Source: UBA288 sp050178135
Lineage (GTDB): Archaea; Halobacteriota; Methanomicrobia; Methanomicrobiales; Methanospirillaceae
Assembly (NCBI GenBank): GCA_050178135.1
Contig: JBFXGJ010000004.1
Location: 62,001 to 126,000, forward strand
Length of the DNA: 64,000 nucleotides
Direction: 5' to 3'
Each line of letters begins with the position of its first letter. Within the stretch, counting starts at the first letter, position 1. The notes under the pieces are model-generated. The model worked only from the letters and a program-made list of their open reading frames with translations, was not told the origin of the DNA and did no database searches. The position numbers were made by a program, and so were the translations under genes. Shown here in pieces: positions 37,222 to 43,861 of this stretch.

Positions 37222-37357
37222 CCTTCAGCCGTGGTTATTGTTCACTTCAGATGTCACTTTGTTGACAAGCGAACTCTTCCCCGATCCGGTTATGCCTTCG
37301 ATCAGGGCGATACGGCCAGAACTCCCCGCACCGCTATCATGGAGGTGAGATTTTTCA
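37222..37357 (-). pseudogene. Fragment of a P-loop ATPase gene
   Basis: About 44 codons read PEKSHLHD...GRIALIEGITGSGKSSLVNKVTSEV, a clear Walker A motif (GITGSGKSS) in the context usual for archaeal AAA-type ATPases. Stop codons close the frame on both sides and no Walker B follows. A second protein-like stretch (AEGKTWLALEIDFF...YSVFVKPLIDI) continues downstream in another frame at about 37230-37130. Treated as a remnant. Confidence 0.4.
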
Positions 37358-37440
37358 GGTCATCTCTTCGGCCAGAATACGAGTCGGGTGGAAAGGGGCC
37401 GTGTGTATCGACGATAGCTCCCATGCCGCATCATCGTGTA

Positions 37441-37480
37441 GTACCAATTAATTAATTTACTTTTTTTATTATATTTATAC
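37441..37480 (+). promoter_or_regulatory. AT-rich promoter-like stretch
   Basis: The most AT-rich segment of the island, with TATATTTATA-type sequence near 37468-37477. It would direct transcription rightward from about 37500 into a region that has only poor open frames before the broken toxin gene. It may be the old promoter of the toxin-antitoxin genes. Confidence 0.35.
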
Positions 37481-37946
37481 GATTATCATTGGTGGCGGTG
37501 GAGTGGCATCACGATCCAGACATGGCGACCGTGCCGAAAAAATCGAGAAGTGAGTATTATGGACTGGAGACACCGATGTCGAGTTCCATCTTGTGCCCAG
37601 CTCTACTCAGGAGCCTGATACGAATCCCGCTGGGATCGCCTTTCATCCACCGAAGGTTTGCAGGGCTCGGTACAGCCGATATGGTGGTGCCGGCCGTTGA
37701 GAACAAGGCCTGGCATTCATCGACAACCACGCCCCCGTTTGCGCGTATGAGCCGGGGATGGGTGGTGGGCGTCCAGTGCTGTGAGACGCCGGCCTCGCCG
37801 GTATGGGACGTGGTGGCGCGTTATCCACAGGGGCAATGGCGACGGATGGCTGCCAGCCGTCATCGCTCGCCGGCGATCCGCGGTCAGGCGGACCGCGCGG
37901 GATGCATGGAGAAGGGATACACGGAGGATACGGTAGCCCATCAGAA

Positions 37947-38290
37947 ATGATTGAAGACTGGCGAAGGATGGAAGATACCCCGGCGAGGTCAGGCTCGTCG
38001 ACCTTTTCGATCGGCGGGGGCACGAGCAGCAGGGGCGCCGGCCGTGTGTCATTGTCGGGGAGGCGAACGGCCTGGTCGTCGCGATCCCGCTGACCAACAA
38101 CGTCCGCCGGTTGGCTTTCAACTATACGCTCCTGGTCGAGCCCGACCGCCGCAACCGCCTCTCGGCCCCGAGCGTGGCGATGGCCTATGACCGTGATCGC
38201 ATCACAACACCGTCCGAGCTCATCCGCGAGCGGCCCCTTTATCTCAGGCTCCGTCAGGAGTCGCCACCCCGTGAAAGGGAGCGAGGATAG
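37947..38290 (+). pseudogene. MazF/PemK-like toxin gene with a one-base frameshift
   Basis: From 37982 to the stop at 38288-38290 one frame encodes a MazF-like ribonuclease: PGEVRLVDLFDRRGHEQQGRRP, then VVAIPLTNNVRR, then LVEPDRRNRLSAPSVAMAY. MazF toxins open with GDVWxVDL..xxGxEQ.GxRP. This frame has an upstream stop at 37952 and no ATG, GTG or TTG between them. An ATG at 37947 (or 37968) would enter the frame if one base were added, most simply in the C run at 37978-37981. The toxin is therefore inactive unless the indel is a sequencing error or is bypassed by frameshifting. hicAB follows 44 bases downstream. No MazE-like antitoxin was recognised upstream. Confidence 0.6.
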
Positions 38291-38334
38291 GTTCATCCTG
38301 ACGAACGGCCGAGAGAAGATGAGTCGAGGGGACC

Positions 38335-38526
38335 ATGCGCGTCAGGGACGTACTCCGGTTGATTGAGGATAACGGGTGGTCTCTCGTGGCAACGAAAGGG
38401 AGCCACCGGCAGTACAAACACCCGGAGAAACCGGGGCGGATCACCGTCGCCGGCCATCCTGGCGACGAACTCGCTCCGGGGACCGTGAATAGTATCTTAA
38501 AACAGGCAGGACTAAAGGAGAACTGA
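38335..38526 (+). CDS. hicA: HicA-family toxin
   Basis: 63 residues, the usual length. Double-stranded-RNA-binding-like fold with the catalytic histidine in TKGSHRQYKHP and the C-terminal GTVNSILKQAGL. HicA toxins bind mRNA and block translation (family knowledge). GAGGGG precedes the ATG. The antitoxin gene follows one base after the stop. Confidence 0.92.
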   Translation: MRVRDVLRLIEDNGWSLVATKGSHRQYKHPEKPGRITVAGHPGDELAPGTVNSILKQAGLKEN

Positions 38527-38527
38527 T

Positions 38528-38737
38528 ATGCACCGGTACCTTGTGGTCATCGAGAAGGCCGACGCCAACTTCTCCGCATACTCCCCAGACCTCCCGGGCT
38601 GCGTCGCGACGGGGGCCACCCGCGAGGAGGCGGAGGAGCGGATGCGCGAGGCGATCGCGTTCCATCTCGAGGGCCTCCGCGAGGACGGCCTGCCGCTGCC
38701 CGATCCGCAGGCGTCGGCCGCGTACGTCGCGGTGTGA
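38528..38737 (+). CDS. hicB: HicB-family antitoxin
   Basis: 69 residues. Partial RNase H-like fold typical of HicB: YLVVIEKADANFSAYSPDLPGCVATGATREEAEERMREAIAFHLE. It lacks the extra C-terminal DNA-binding domain found in longer HicB proteins, so autoregulation must work differently or be absent. AAGGAG lies seven bases before the ATG. Forms an intact pair with hicA. Confidence 0.92.
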   Translation: MHRYLVVIEKADANFSAYSPDLPGCVATGATREEAEERMREAIAFHLEGLREDGLPLPDPQASAAYVAV

Positions 38738-38839
38738 GCGCCGGCGTTCAGAGGGTCAGCCCGGGAGAGAGTCTTTTTCATTCCCTTCCGCCCGCACGTG
38801 GCGGGATCGGTCTCTCTCCCGGAATGGAATGTAAGGCCA

Positions 38840-39080
38840 TCACTCGACCTCGATCACCGGGAGTTCGACGACGTTCCCCGTCTCGTCCACGCGGACCAGG
38901 CCGCACCGGATCCGCTCCCGGTTGCAGTACCGCATGAACCGGTCCCGCTCGCTCTTCGTGCTCACGATCTGGATGGAGCCGCCGGACTGCAGGCTCACGA
39001 ACAGCCACCTCGCCAGCCGGCCCGATCTCCTCCTGGCAGCGGGAGAAGGCAGTCAGGTCGGGAAGCTGCGTCGTTCTCAT
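38840..39080 (-). pseudogene. Small unidentified gene with one frameshift
   Basis: The ATG at 39080 follows GGGAGGG and gives MRTTQLPDLTAFSRCQEEIG; the sensible sequence then moves to another frame (ARWLFVSLQSGGSIQIVSTK, then RDRFMRYCNRERIRCGLVRV, then NVVELPVIEVE) and stops at 38840. A single extra base near 39015-39025 explains the break. The restored protein would be about 75 residues and soluble. The start overlaps the stop of the frame upstream (ATGA). Family not recognised. Confidence 0.45.
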
Positions 39081-39312
39081 CCCTCCCGCTCGGCGCCCTC
39101 CCCGCAGAGGTGCCGTCCGAACTCCGTCCACGAGTGGCCCGGGACGAATAGGCTCCTGGTTTTGCAATCGCACCGACTCTTCCGAACCCGGTTGCAGGCC
39201 AGGTGCCGTGCCGCCTGTCGCTCGGACAGGAACTCTTCGATGACACGCCGGTCATCCTCGGTCAGCCGATCTTCGGCCGGCGCCCGACGAAACGATCGGG
39301 GGATGGTGGTGC
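39077..39312 (-). CDS. Possible small basic protein, start unclear
   Basis: An open frame ending in ATGA overlap with the gene at 38840-39080. The visible part (TTIPRSFRRAPAEDRLTEDD, then RRVIEEFLSERQAARHLACN, then RVRKSRCDCKTRS) is charged, helical and plausible. No ATG, GTG or TTG occurs in it before the frame runs into the tRNA gene, so the 5' end is probably lost. Left boundary is the stop; right boundary is approximate. Confidence 0.3.
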
Positions 39313-39327
39313 GGAACTGGGTAGGGT

Positions 39328-39340
39328 AAAAAAGGGGGGG
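39328..39340 (-). terminator. T-run downstream of tRNA-Ser
   Basis: On the minus strand seven C are followed by six T about 55-67 bases beyond the tRNA 3' end. A T-run is the usual archaeal termination signal; no hairpin is needed. Confidence 0.3.
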
Positions 39341-39384
39341 AATGGCCTCCCTGTCAGACCATGTGGCCCATAGGCTTTGAACTA

Positions 39385-39408
39385 CGAGAAGGAGCGCCGT
39401 GGGAGAGA
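39385..39408. repeat. Right copy of the 24-base direct repeat (att-like)
   Basis: Overlaps the tRNA-Ser gene: bases 39395-39408 are the 3' 14 bases of the tRNA and 39385-39394 lie beyond it. Identical to 36424-36447. Confidence 0.75.
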
Positions 39409-39479
39409 TTTGAACTCCCGAGGTGCGGGGCACCAGCAGCTTTCAAGGCTGCCGCCTTACCGGACTAGACTACCACGGC
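39395..39479 (-). tRNA. tRNA-Ser (anticodon UGA)
   Basis: 85 bases. Acceptor stem GCCGTGG pairs perfectly with CCACGGC, discriminator G. Anticodon stem GCAGC/GCTGC encloses CTTGAAA, so the anticodon is TGA. A long variable arm and the T-loop TTCAAAT mark a class II serine tRNA. CCA is not encoded. It is the integration target of the element to its left. Confidence 0.95.
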
Positions 39480-39533
39480 CCAAATTAAAAGGGGGCGGAA
39501 ATCACATGAGCGTATCGCTCGTGGTCGGTCTTC

Positions 39534-39720
39534 ATGCACCCGTCTCCTGCCCCTCAGTTTCTGGCCCTTCTCCAGGGAACGGTCGAGGTGGAGACGAGCG
39601 ACGGGGATGTGATTCGGTTCGATCCGGGCGCCCTCATCCTGCTCGGGGAGACATCGGAGACGGGGCACCTCACGTTCTCCGTCGTCCCTGCGCCGGCGGC
39701 CGATGCCAGCGGGCTTCACC
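39534..39720 (+). pseudogene. Cupin gene fragment
   Basis: About 55 codons resemble the second half of a cupin barrel: PQFLALLQGTVEVETSDGDV, IRFDPGALILLGETSETGHL, TFSVV, matching the family pattern QF...L.G.VEVETSDG..RRF.PGD..L.ED..G.GH. The N-terminal half with the first metal-binding histidines is missing and tRNA-Ser ends 55 bases upstream. A remnant cut during rearrangement at the tRNA. Confidence 0.5.
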
Positions 39721-39737
39721 CCCGTTTCTCTCGAATC

Positions 39738-39745
39738 TATATAGA
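39738..39745 (+). promoter_or_regulatory. TATA box of the tandem-Cache lipoprotein
   Basis: CTATATAG centred 26 bases before the ATG at 39767, indicating a leaderless transcript. Confidence 0.6.
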
Positions 39746-39766
39746 GTGCTGGACCGATTACTGTTC

Positions 39767-40771
39767 ATGCGATTCTCGATATGTCTTCTCACTCTCGCCC
39801 TTCTGCTGGCAGCGGCTCTCGCTGCCGGCTGCACGAACCCCGCGGCCCCTCCGGGGAACCAGTCGGTGGCGGCGCCGACGGCCACGGCGGCTCCGGCCGC
39901 CGGGTCGAATGCCTCGCCCGAGGAACTCGTGGCCTTCGTCGAGAGGGCTTACGAGTTCGTCCACGTGCACGGACAGGAGGCCGCGCTCAGAGAGTTCAAC
40001 AACCGAACGGGCCGGTTCGTCGACGGCGACCGGTACGTCTACGCCTACGATGTGAACGGGACGCTCCTCGCGCACCCGTACCAGCCTGATCTGGTCGGGA
40101 CGGACCGAACGAACTGGACCGACGTCCGCGGGCTGCCCTTCGTCCGGGTCGGCAACGCGACCGCTGCGAACGGCGGTGGTTTCATCGCGTACCTGTACCC
40201 GGCGCCGCGGAACGGGACAATCAATGAGACGGCGCCGGAGGCGTACGAGCCGAAGCTCGGGTACGTGGCTCCGGCTGGAGGGGGGATGTGGGTCGGCTCG
40301 GGGGCGTACCTCGGAGACATGGCGCACAACGGCACCGGCCCGGACCCGGTCGCGGAGATGGTCGGGCTTGTCGAGCGCTGCGCCGCGTACGGGCGCGCGG
40401 CGGGGGCGACAGCGGCATTCAGCGAGATCTCGAACCGGTCCGGGCCCTTCGTGGACGGCGGCGGGCACTACATCTACGCTTACGACTACAACGGCACACT
40501 CCTTGCCCATCCCCACCTGCCCGGGAAGGTCGGGACCAGCCTGATCGAGCGGCGCGACCCGTTCGGGATGGAGAACATCCGGGCGCTTGCCGAGACCGCA
40601 CGTTCCGGCGGCGGCTACATCGTCTTCATCTGGCCGAACCCCGAGAACGAGAACCGGGACGAGCTGAAGATCGGGTACGTCCTCCCCGTCGACGACACCT
40701 GGTGGGTCGGCTCGGGGACCTACCTGGGAGAGATCACGGGGACGGACGCGTCCCTGTCGGCGGCTCCGTAA
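39767..40771 (+). CDS. Lipoprotein with two tandem single-Cache domains
   Basis: 334 residues. Lipoprotein signal ending LAAALAAGC, then a low-complexity Ala/Pro/Thr linker, then two homologous domains (about 50-185 and 190-330). Both contain EFNNRTGRFVDGDRYVYAYD or EISNRSGPFVDGGGHYIYAYD, then NGTLLAHP and WVGSGxYLG. This is the sCache_2-type ligand domain normally found on receptors. Here it has no membrane signalling part, so it may be a surface-bound binding protein. The start at 39767 fits the TATA box; longer frames run through the tRNA. Confidence 0.82.
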   Translation: MRFSICLLTLALLLAAALAAGCTNPAAPPGNQSVAAPTATAAPAAGSNASPEELVAFVERAYEFVHVHGQEAALREFNNRTGRFVDGDRYVYAYDVNGTLLAHPYQPDLVGTDRTNWTDVRGLPFVRVGNATAANGGGFIAYLYPAPRNGTINETAPEAYEPKLGYVAPAGGGMWVGSGAYLGDMAHNGTGPDPVAEMVGLVERCAAYGRAAGATAAFSEISNRSGPFVDGGGHYIYAYDYNGTLLAHPHLPGKVGTSLIERRDPFGMENIRALAETARSGGGYIVFIWPNPENENRDELKIGYVLPVDDTWWVGSGTYLGEITGTDASLSAAP

Positions 40772-40987
40772 CCGTTCTCTATTTTCGGTCCTCTGCGCAC
40801 CGGCCGGATCGATCGCTACCCGGTTCGTTCGATGAGGTTCCCTGCCGAAAGGATCCCCGCCAGGGAGACGGCGCCCCCGGCGCTGACTCCGTCATCGAAC
40901 TCGAACGGAGGCGCCGACCCGCCCGGGAATCACCCCGCGGGGTCGGTTGGGGGAAAAGAAGGGCTTTCAGTCCCCAGGAAGGGTGCC

Positions 40988-41256
40988 TCAGCCGAGCTTC
41001 CGGTACGGCGCGGTCTCGAGCGGGCCGGCGAAGAGCGGCCCCCTCTTCTTTGCACAGCCCTGGTTGTGGGGGTCGCGTTCTGGGACTCGGTCGTCGCCTG
41101 GTCCCTCCAGGACCCGATATACGTGATCTTCGCACGGCCCACGTGACCCGCAACGGGTCGCAGGAGATGTTTTCCCCTCGCTCCCTGGACTCCCGGACCA
41201 GGCCCCTGGGCGAGTTTCGCGAGATCCTCGATGCTCGCCGCCTGCAGGGTGCTCAT
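40988..41256 (-). pseudogene. Frameshifted remnant of a small protein gene
   Basis: Coding-like sequence changes frame. MSTLQAASIEDLAKLAQG starts at 41256. The middle (AGHVGRAKITYIGSWRDQAT) is in the same frame. The end (NQGCAKKRGPLFAGPLETAP YRKLG, stop at 40988) is in another frame. All segments have nearly exclusive G/C in third positions, as real genes here do. The restored protein would be about 88 residues. I do not recognise it. The rest of 40772-41466 shows nothing else. Confidence 0.35.
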
Positions 41257-41466
41257 CGCCACGATGGTGCTCCTGCAACGGCTCTTCTGATGCCGGTTGG
41301 CATCCGGGTTTTTTTCCGGCGTGGACACATCCACGCGCCTGGCCCGGCGTTTTCCCGTGCCTCGAAGGCCCCTGTCATTGCTGCCGGCGACCGCGACAAG
41401 AGGCCGAGCAGCCGCAAACCCGAGGTTACATAAGGGGAATGGCCTAAGATAGATGCGTGGTGCGTG

Positions 41467-42555
41467 ATGGCATTTGATCTCTCAAAATGCGACTTCTCCC
41501 GATGCCGGGGAGACTGCCTGGTCCGCTGTCCCTACGTGGCGTACGACGAGGGCGCTGCCAAGCAGGCTGTGCAGTCCCTGATCAGGGGTGAGGCGCACCC
41601 GATCCTGAAGGCGTGCATCACCTGTGCGGCGTGCAACGACTTCTGCCCGACGGGCGCGAACCCCTGGGACCTGATCGCGAGGCGCCAGGAAGAGACGGAC
41701 GTGCTCGGCATCCCCATCGACGCCAAGCCGTCGAGCGACTGGCTGACGAAGCCCGCCACGGTCCTCCGGCGGGGCACACCCGGGGGACCGCTCATCTCCG
41801 CCGGGGGCATCTACGAGGTCGTACCCCAGGTTGAGTTCCTCACGGGACAGGTGTTCGAGGACGCGACCATCATCGGCGGCGGGCCGTACGCCTGCGGGTT
41901 CACCGAGACCCACCTCGGCAGGGCATCACGTCCGGTCACGCACCTTCCGCAGTTCATCGCGAACCTCACGAAGGCGGCGGAGGAGTTCGGGGTCGACGAG
42001 ATCGTCTTCTCCCACGACGCCTGCTACGACACCGCGACGACGCTCGCGATGCAGCAGCGGGTGGAGGTACCCTTCCGGCCGGTCCACATCCTCGAGTACA
42101 TCCGGAACTGGCTCCGCGACCACCCAGCCCGGATCGTCAATCCGCTCAACATCAGCGTCGCGATCCAGGGGGGCTGCACGACGCGATATGCGCCACGGGG
42201 CGGGGACCGCGAGATCTGGTCCGACTGGCTCCGGGAGATCTTCGAGATGATCGGGGTCACCTCCGTCGAGGAGAAGCGGACCTACACCGGCGAGAACCGT
42301 CTCTGCTGCGGGTGCGGCATCTTCCACACCGAGCACGAGCGAGCGCTCGGGATCCAGGAGCGGAACATCCGTGACGCCGCCGGCGCGGGGGCGGCGGAGC
42401 TCGTCTTCATCTGCCCTGCCTGCATCGCCGTGATGCGGGGGAGCTGCAAGAAACTCGGTCTCGAGCCGATCTACATCACCCAGCTCGTCAAGCGAGCGCT
42501 GGGAGAGGACCTGGGGCCTGCCGGCACCGCCGCGTTCGGCTACCCGGTGAAGTGA
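41467..42555 (+). CDS. CCG-domain iron-sulfur oxidoreductase (HdrB/HdrD/GlpC-like)
   Basis: 362 residues, soluble. An N-terminal cysteine-rich region (CDFSRCRGDCLVRCPY and CITCAACNDFCPTG) provides one or two [4Fe-4S] sites. The rest carries two CCG-type halves: HDACYDTATT...QGGCTTRYAP and ENRLCCGCGIFH...ICPACIAVM. These resemble the non-cubane cluster domains of heterodisulfide reductase subunits HdrB/HdrD and of GlpC. First gene of a four-gene operon with two flavoproteins and a ferredoxin; it likely passes electrons between a disulfide or similar acceptor and those partners (inference). It lacks HdrA or HdrE partners nearby. Confidence 0.8.
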   Translation: MAFDLSKCDFSRCRGDCLVRCPYVAYDEGAAKQAVQSLIRGEAHPILKACITCAACNDFCPTGANPWDLIARRQEETDVLGIPIDAKPSSDWLTKPATVLRRGTPGGPLISAGGIYEVVPQVEFLTGQVFEDATIIGGGPYACGFTETHLGRASRPVTHLPQFIANLTKAAEEFGVDEIVFSHDACYDTATTLAMQQRVEVPFRPVHILEYIRNWLRDHPARIVNPLNISVAIQGGCTTRYAPRGGDREIWSDWLREIFEMIGVTSVEEKRTYTGENRLCCGCGIFHTEHERALGIQERNIRDAAGAGAAELVFICPACIAVMRGSCKKLGLEPIYITQLVKRALGEDLGPAGTAAFGYPVK

Positions 42556-42573
42556 CCAGGCGAGGTGAGAAAA

Positions 42574-43074
42574 ATGGTGAAGTTTTCACAGGAGATGAAG
42601 GAGGGGTTGCGGGTTCCCGGCAAGGGCGGGAGCCTGGTCTACCTCTGCACGTCCAGCAGGGACGGAAACCCGAACATCGCCGCGATGCGGTTCGTCGCCA
42701 CCTACATGGACGACAAGATCCTGATCGCCGACATGTTCCTGCTCAAGACGAAGGCGAACATCAAGGAGAACCCGAACGTGGCCGTCGCCATCTGCCACCC
42801 GCTGGACGAGGGGCGGTGGTGGGTCTTCCGTGGGAAGGCCGTCGACATCGAGTATGGATTCCCGCGCGACTTCGACTGGTACGGCGCGAACGCGACGGAC
42901 ATCCTGAACGAATGGGGTGACTGGAACCGCTCCGAGCCCCCGGACGAGGTGCCGCCGGACATCGTCTTCCCGAAGGCTGCCCAGCGGGGCATCGTCGTCG
43001 TGCACGTCGAGGAGGGATACTCGATCGAGCCGGGGCATGCCGGCGATGACCTCTTCGGAGGGCGATCAGCATGA
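42574..43074 (+). CDS. Pyridoxamine-phosphate-oxidase-fold FMN protein, first copy
   Basis: 166 residues. Split-barrel flavin-binding fold: VYLCTSSRDGNPNIAAMRFV, DDKILIADMFLLKTKANIKE, NPNVAVAICHPLDEGRWWVFRGKAVDIEYG. The family binds FMN or F420. GAGGTGA precedes the ATG at 42574. The stop overlaps the start of the next gene, a second member of the same fold, suggesting they form a heterodimer. Function unknown. Confidence 0.82.
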   Translation: MVKFSQEMKEGLRVPGKGGSLVYLCTSSRDGNPNIAAMRFVATYMDDKILIADMFLLKTKANIKENPNVAVAICHPLDEGRWWVFRGKAVDIEYGFPRDFDWYGANATDILNEWGDWNRSEPPDEVPPDIVFPKAAQRGIVVVHVEEGYSIEPGHAGDDLFGGRSA

Positions 43075-43550
43075 CGGTGACCCTGACAGACAGGATGAAG
43101 GCCTGGGTCGAGGTGATGGGCTGCCACCTCTGCGTTGCTACCCGCACGGGTGTGCCCTCCGTGGTGCTGGGTCGGTACGCGCGGGTGACTGCCGATGACG
43201 AGGTGGTCTTCGCGCTCGCAGAAGACGAGGCACGGATCATCGCGCCCGTGCTGGACGAAAATCCCCGGGTGGCGTTCGGGATCTCCCGACAGGGAGGCAT
43301 CCGAGCGGCATACCAGTTCAAGGGGATTGGGGACCTCATCCGCTCGGGCGAGGTCTTCAACGATATCGCCGGTTCGGCGAAGGAGGAGAAGAGGTTCGAC
43401 GCTGCAGCCGTTCTCCGGGTACGCCTTACCGAACTCTACTGCACGAAACCGGGTTACGAGGCAGGGCTGAGGCTGGATGGCATGCCGCCGGCGGAACTCG
43501 ACGCGTGGGAGAGCCGGCGCTGGAAGGACGTACCGAGAAAGAAGGCCTGA
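43071..43550 (+). CDS. Pyridoxamine-phosphate-oxidase-fold FMN protein, second copy
   Basis: 159 residues, ATGA overlap with the preceding gene. Same split-barrel pattern: HLCVATRTGVPSVVLGRYAR, DDEVVFALAEDEARIIAPVL, NPRVAFGIS, QFKGIGDLIRSGEVFNDI. Similarity to the first copy is weak, so this is an old duplication or a fixed pair. A Lys/Arg-rich C-terminus follows. Acts probably with the upstream flavoprotein and the ferredoxin encoded next. Confidence 0.78.
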   Translation: MTVTLTDRMKAWVEVMGCHLCVATRTGVPSVVLGRYARVTADDEVVFALAEDEARIIAPVLDENPRVAFGISRQGGIRAAYQFKGIGDLIRSGEVFNDIAGSAKEEKRFDAAAVLRVRLTELYCTKPGYEAGLRLDGMPPAELDAWESRRWKDVPRKKA

Positions 43551-43553
43551 ACC

Positions 43554-43853
43554 GTGGGTGAAACAGGAGCAGAGACCGACGGGGAAACCTCGGGAAGGAA
43601 GACGCCGAAGCAGTATCCCTGGATCATCCCCTTCTCATGCGAGGGGTGCGGGGACTGCGTCGAGGTCTGCCCGACAGGCTCTATCGAACTCGTCGACCTC
43701 GGAAAGAAGGTCGACAAGGCATGGATCACCCATCCGGACACATGCATCGGGTGCGGGAAGTGCGCGCAGGCCTGCGTGGTGGGCGCGGTGCAGATGACGG
43801 CATTCGTGGACAGGGCGCTCCTGCGGTATCGCGAGAAGACGACCCCGTCCTGA
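43554..43853 (+). CDS. Two-cluster 4Fe-4S ferredoxin
   Basis: 99 residues from a GTG start three bases after the previous stop. Two classic motifs, CEGCGDCVEVCPTG and CIGCGKCAQACVVGA, bind two [4Fe-4S] clusters. An N-terminal extension of about 25 residues (ETGAETDGETSGRK) is disordered. It closes the operon and converges on mch eight bases away. Likely the electron carrier of the operon. Confidence 0.9.
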   Translation: MGETGAETDGETSGRKTPKQYPWIIPFSCEGCGDCVEVCPTGSIELVDLGKKVDKAWITHPDTCIGCGKCAQACVVGAVQMTAFVDRALLRYREKTTPS

Positions 43854-43861
43854 CGGGCAGC

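Larger units (their letters stand above)
36424..39408. mobile_element. Decayed integrative element in tRNA-Ser
   Basis: A perfect 24-base direct repeat bounds this 3 kb segment. The right copy spans the last 14 bases of the tRNA-Ser(UGA) gene plus 10 bases beyond; the left copy is isolated. This is the arrangement left by tyrosine-recombinase elements that integrate into tRNA 3' ends. Contents are hicAB and a set of broken genes. No integrase or replication gene is recognisable, so the element is a remnant, or the recombinase was lost. Confidence 0.6.

Noticed and set aside
37489..37950. 153-residue frame behind the AT-rich promoter in the island
   Set aside because: Starts at TTG, has no domain pattern and irregular codon use. 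It may contain an antitoxin remnant but nothing can be supported.
37643..38296. 217-residue minus-strand frame over the MazF-like gene
   Set aside because: No homology pattern and Pro/Arg-rich; the plus-strand frame matches MazF motifs.
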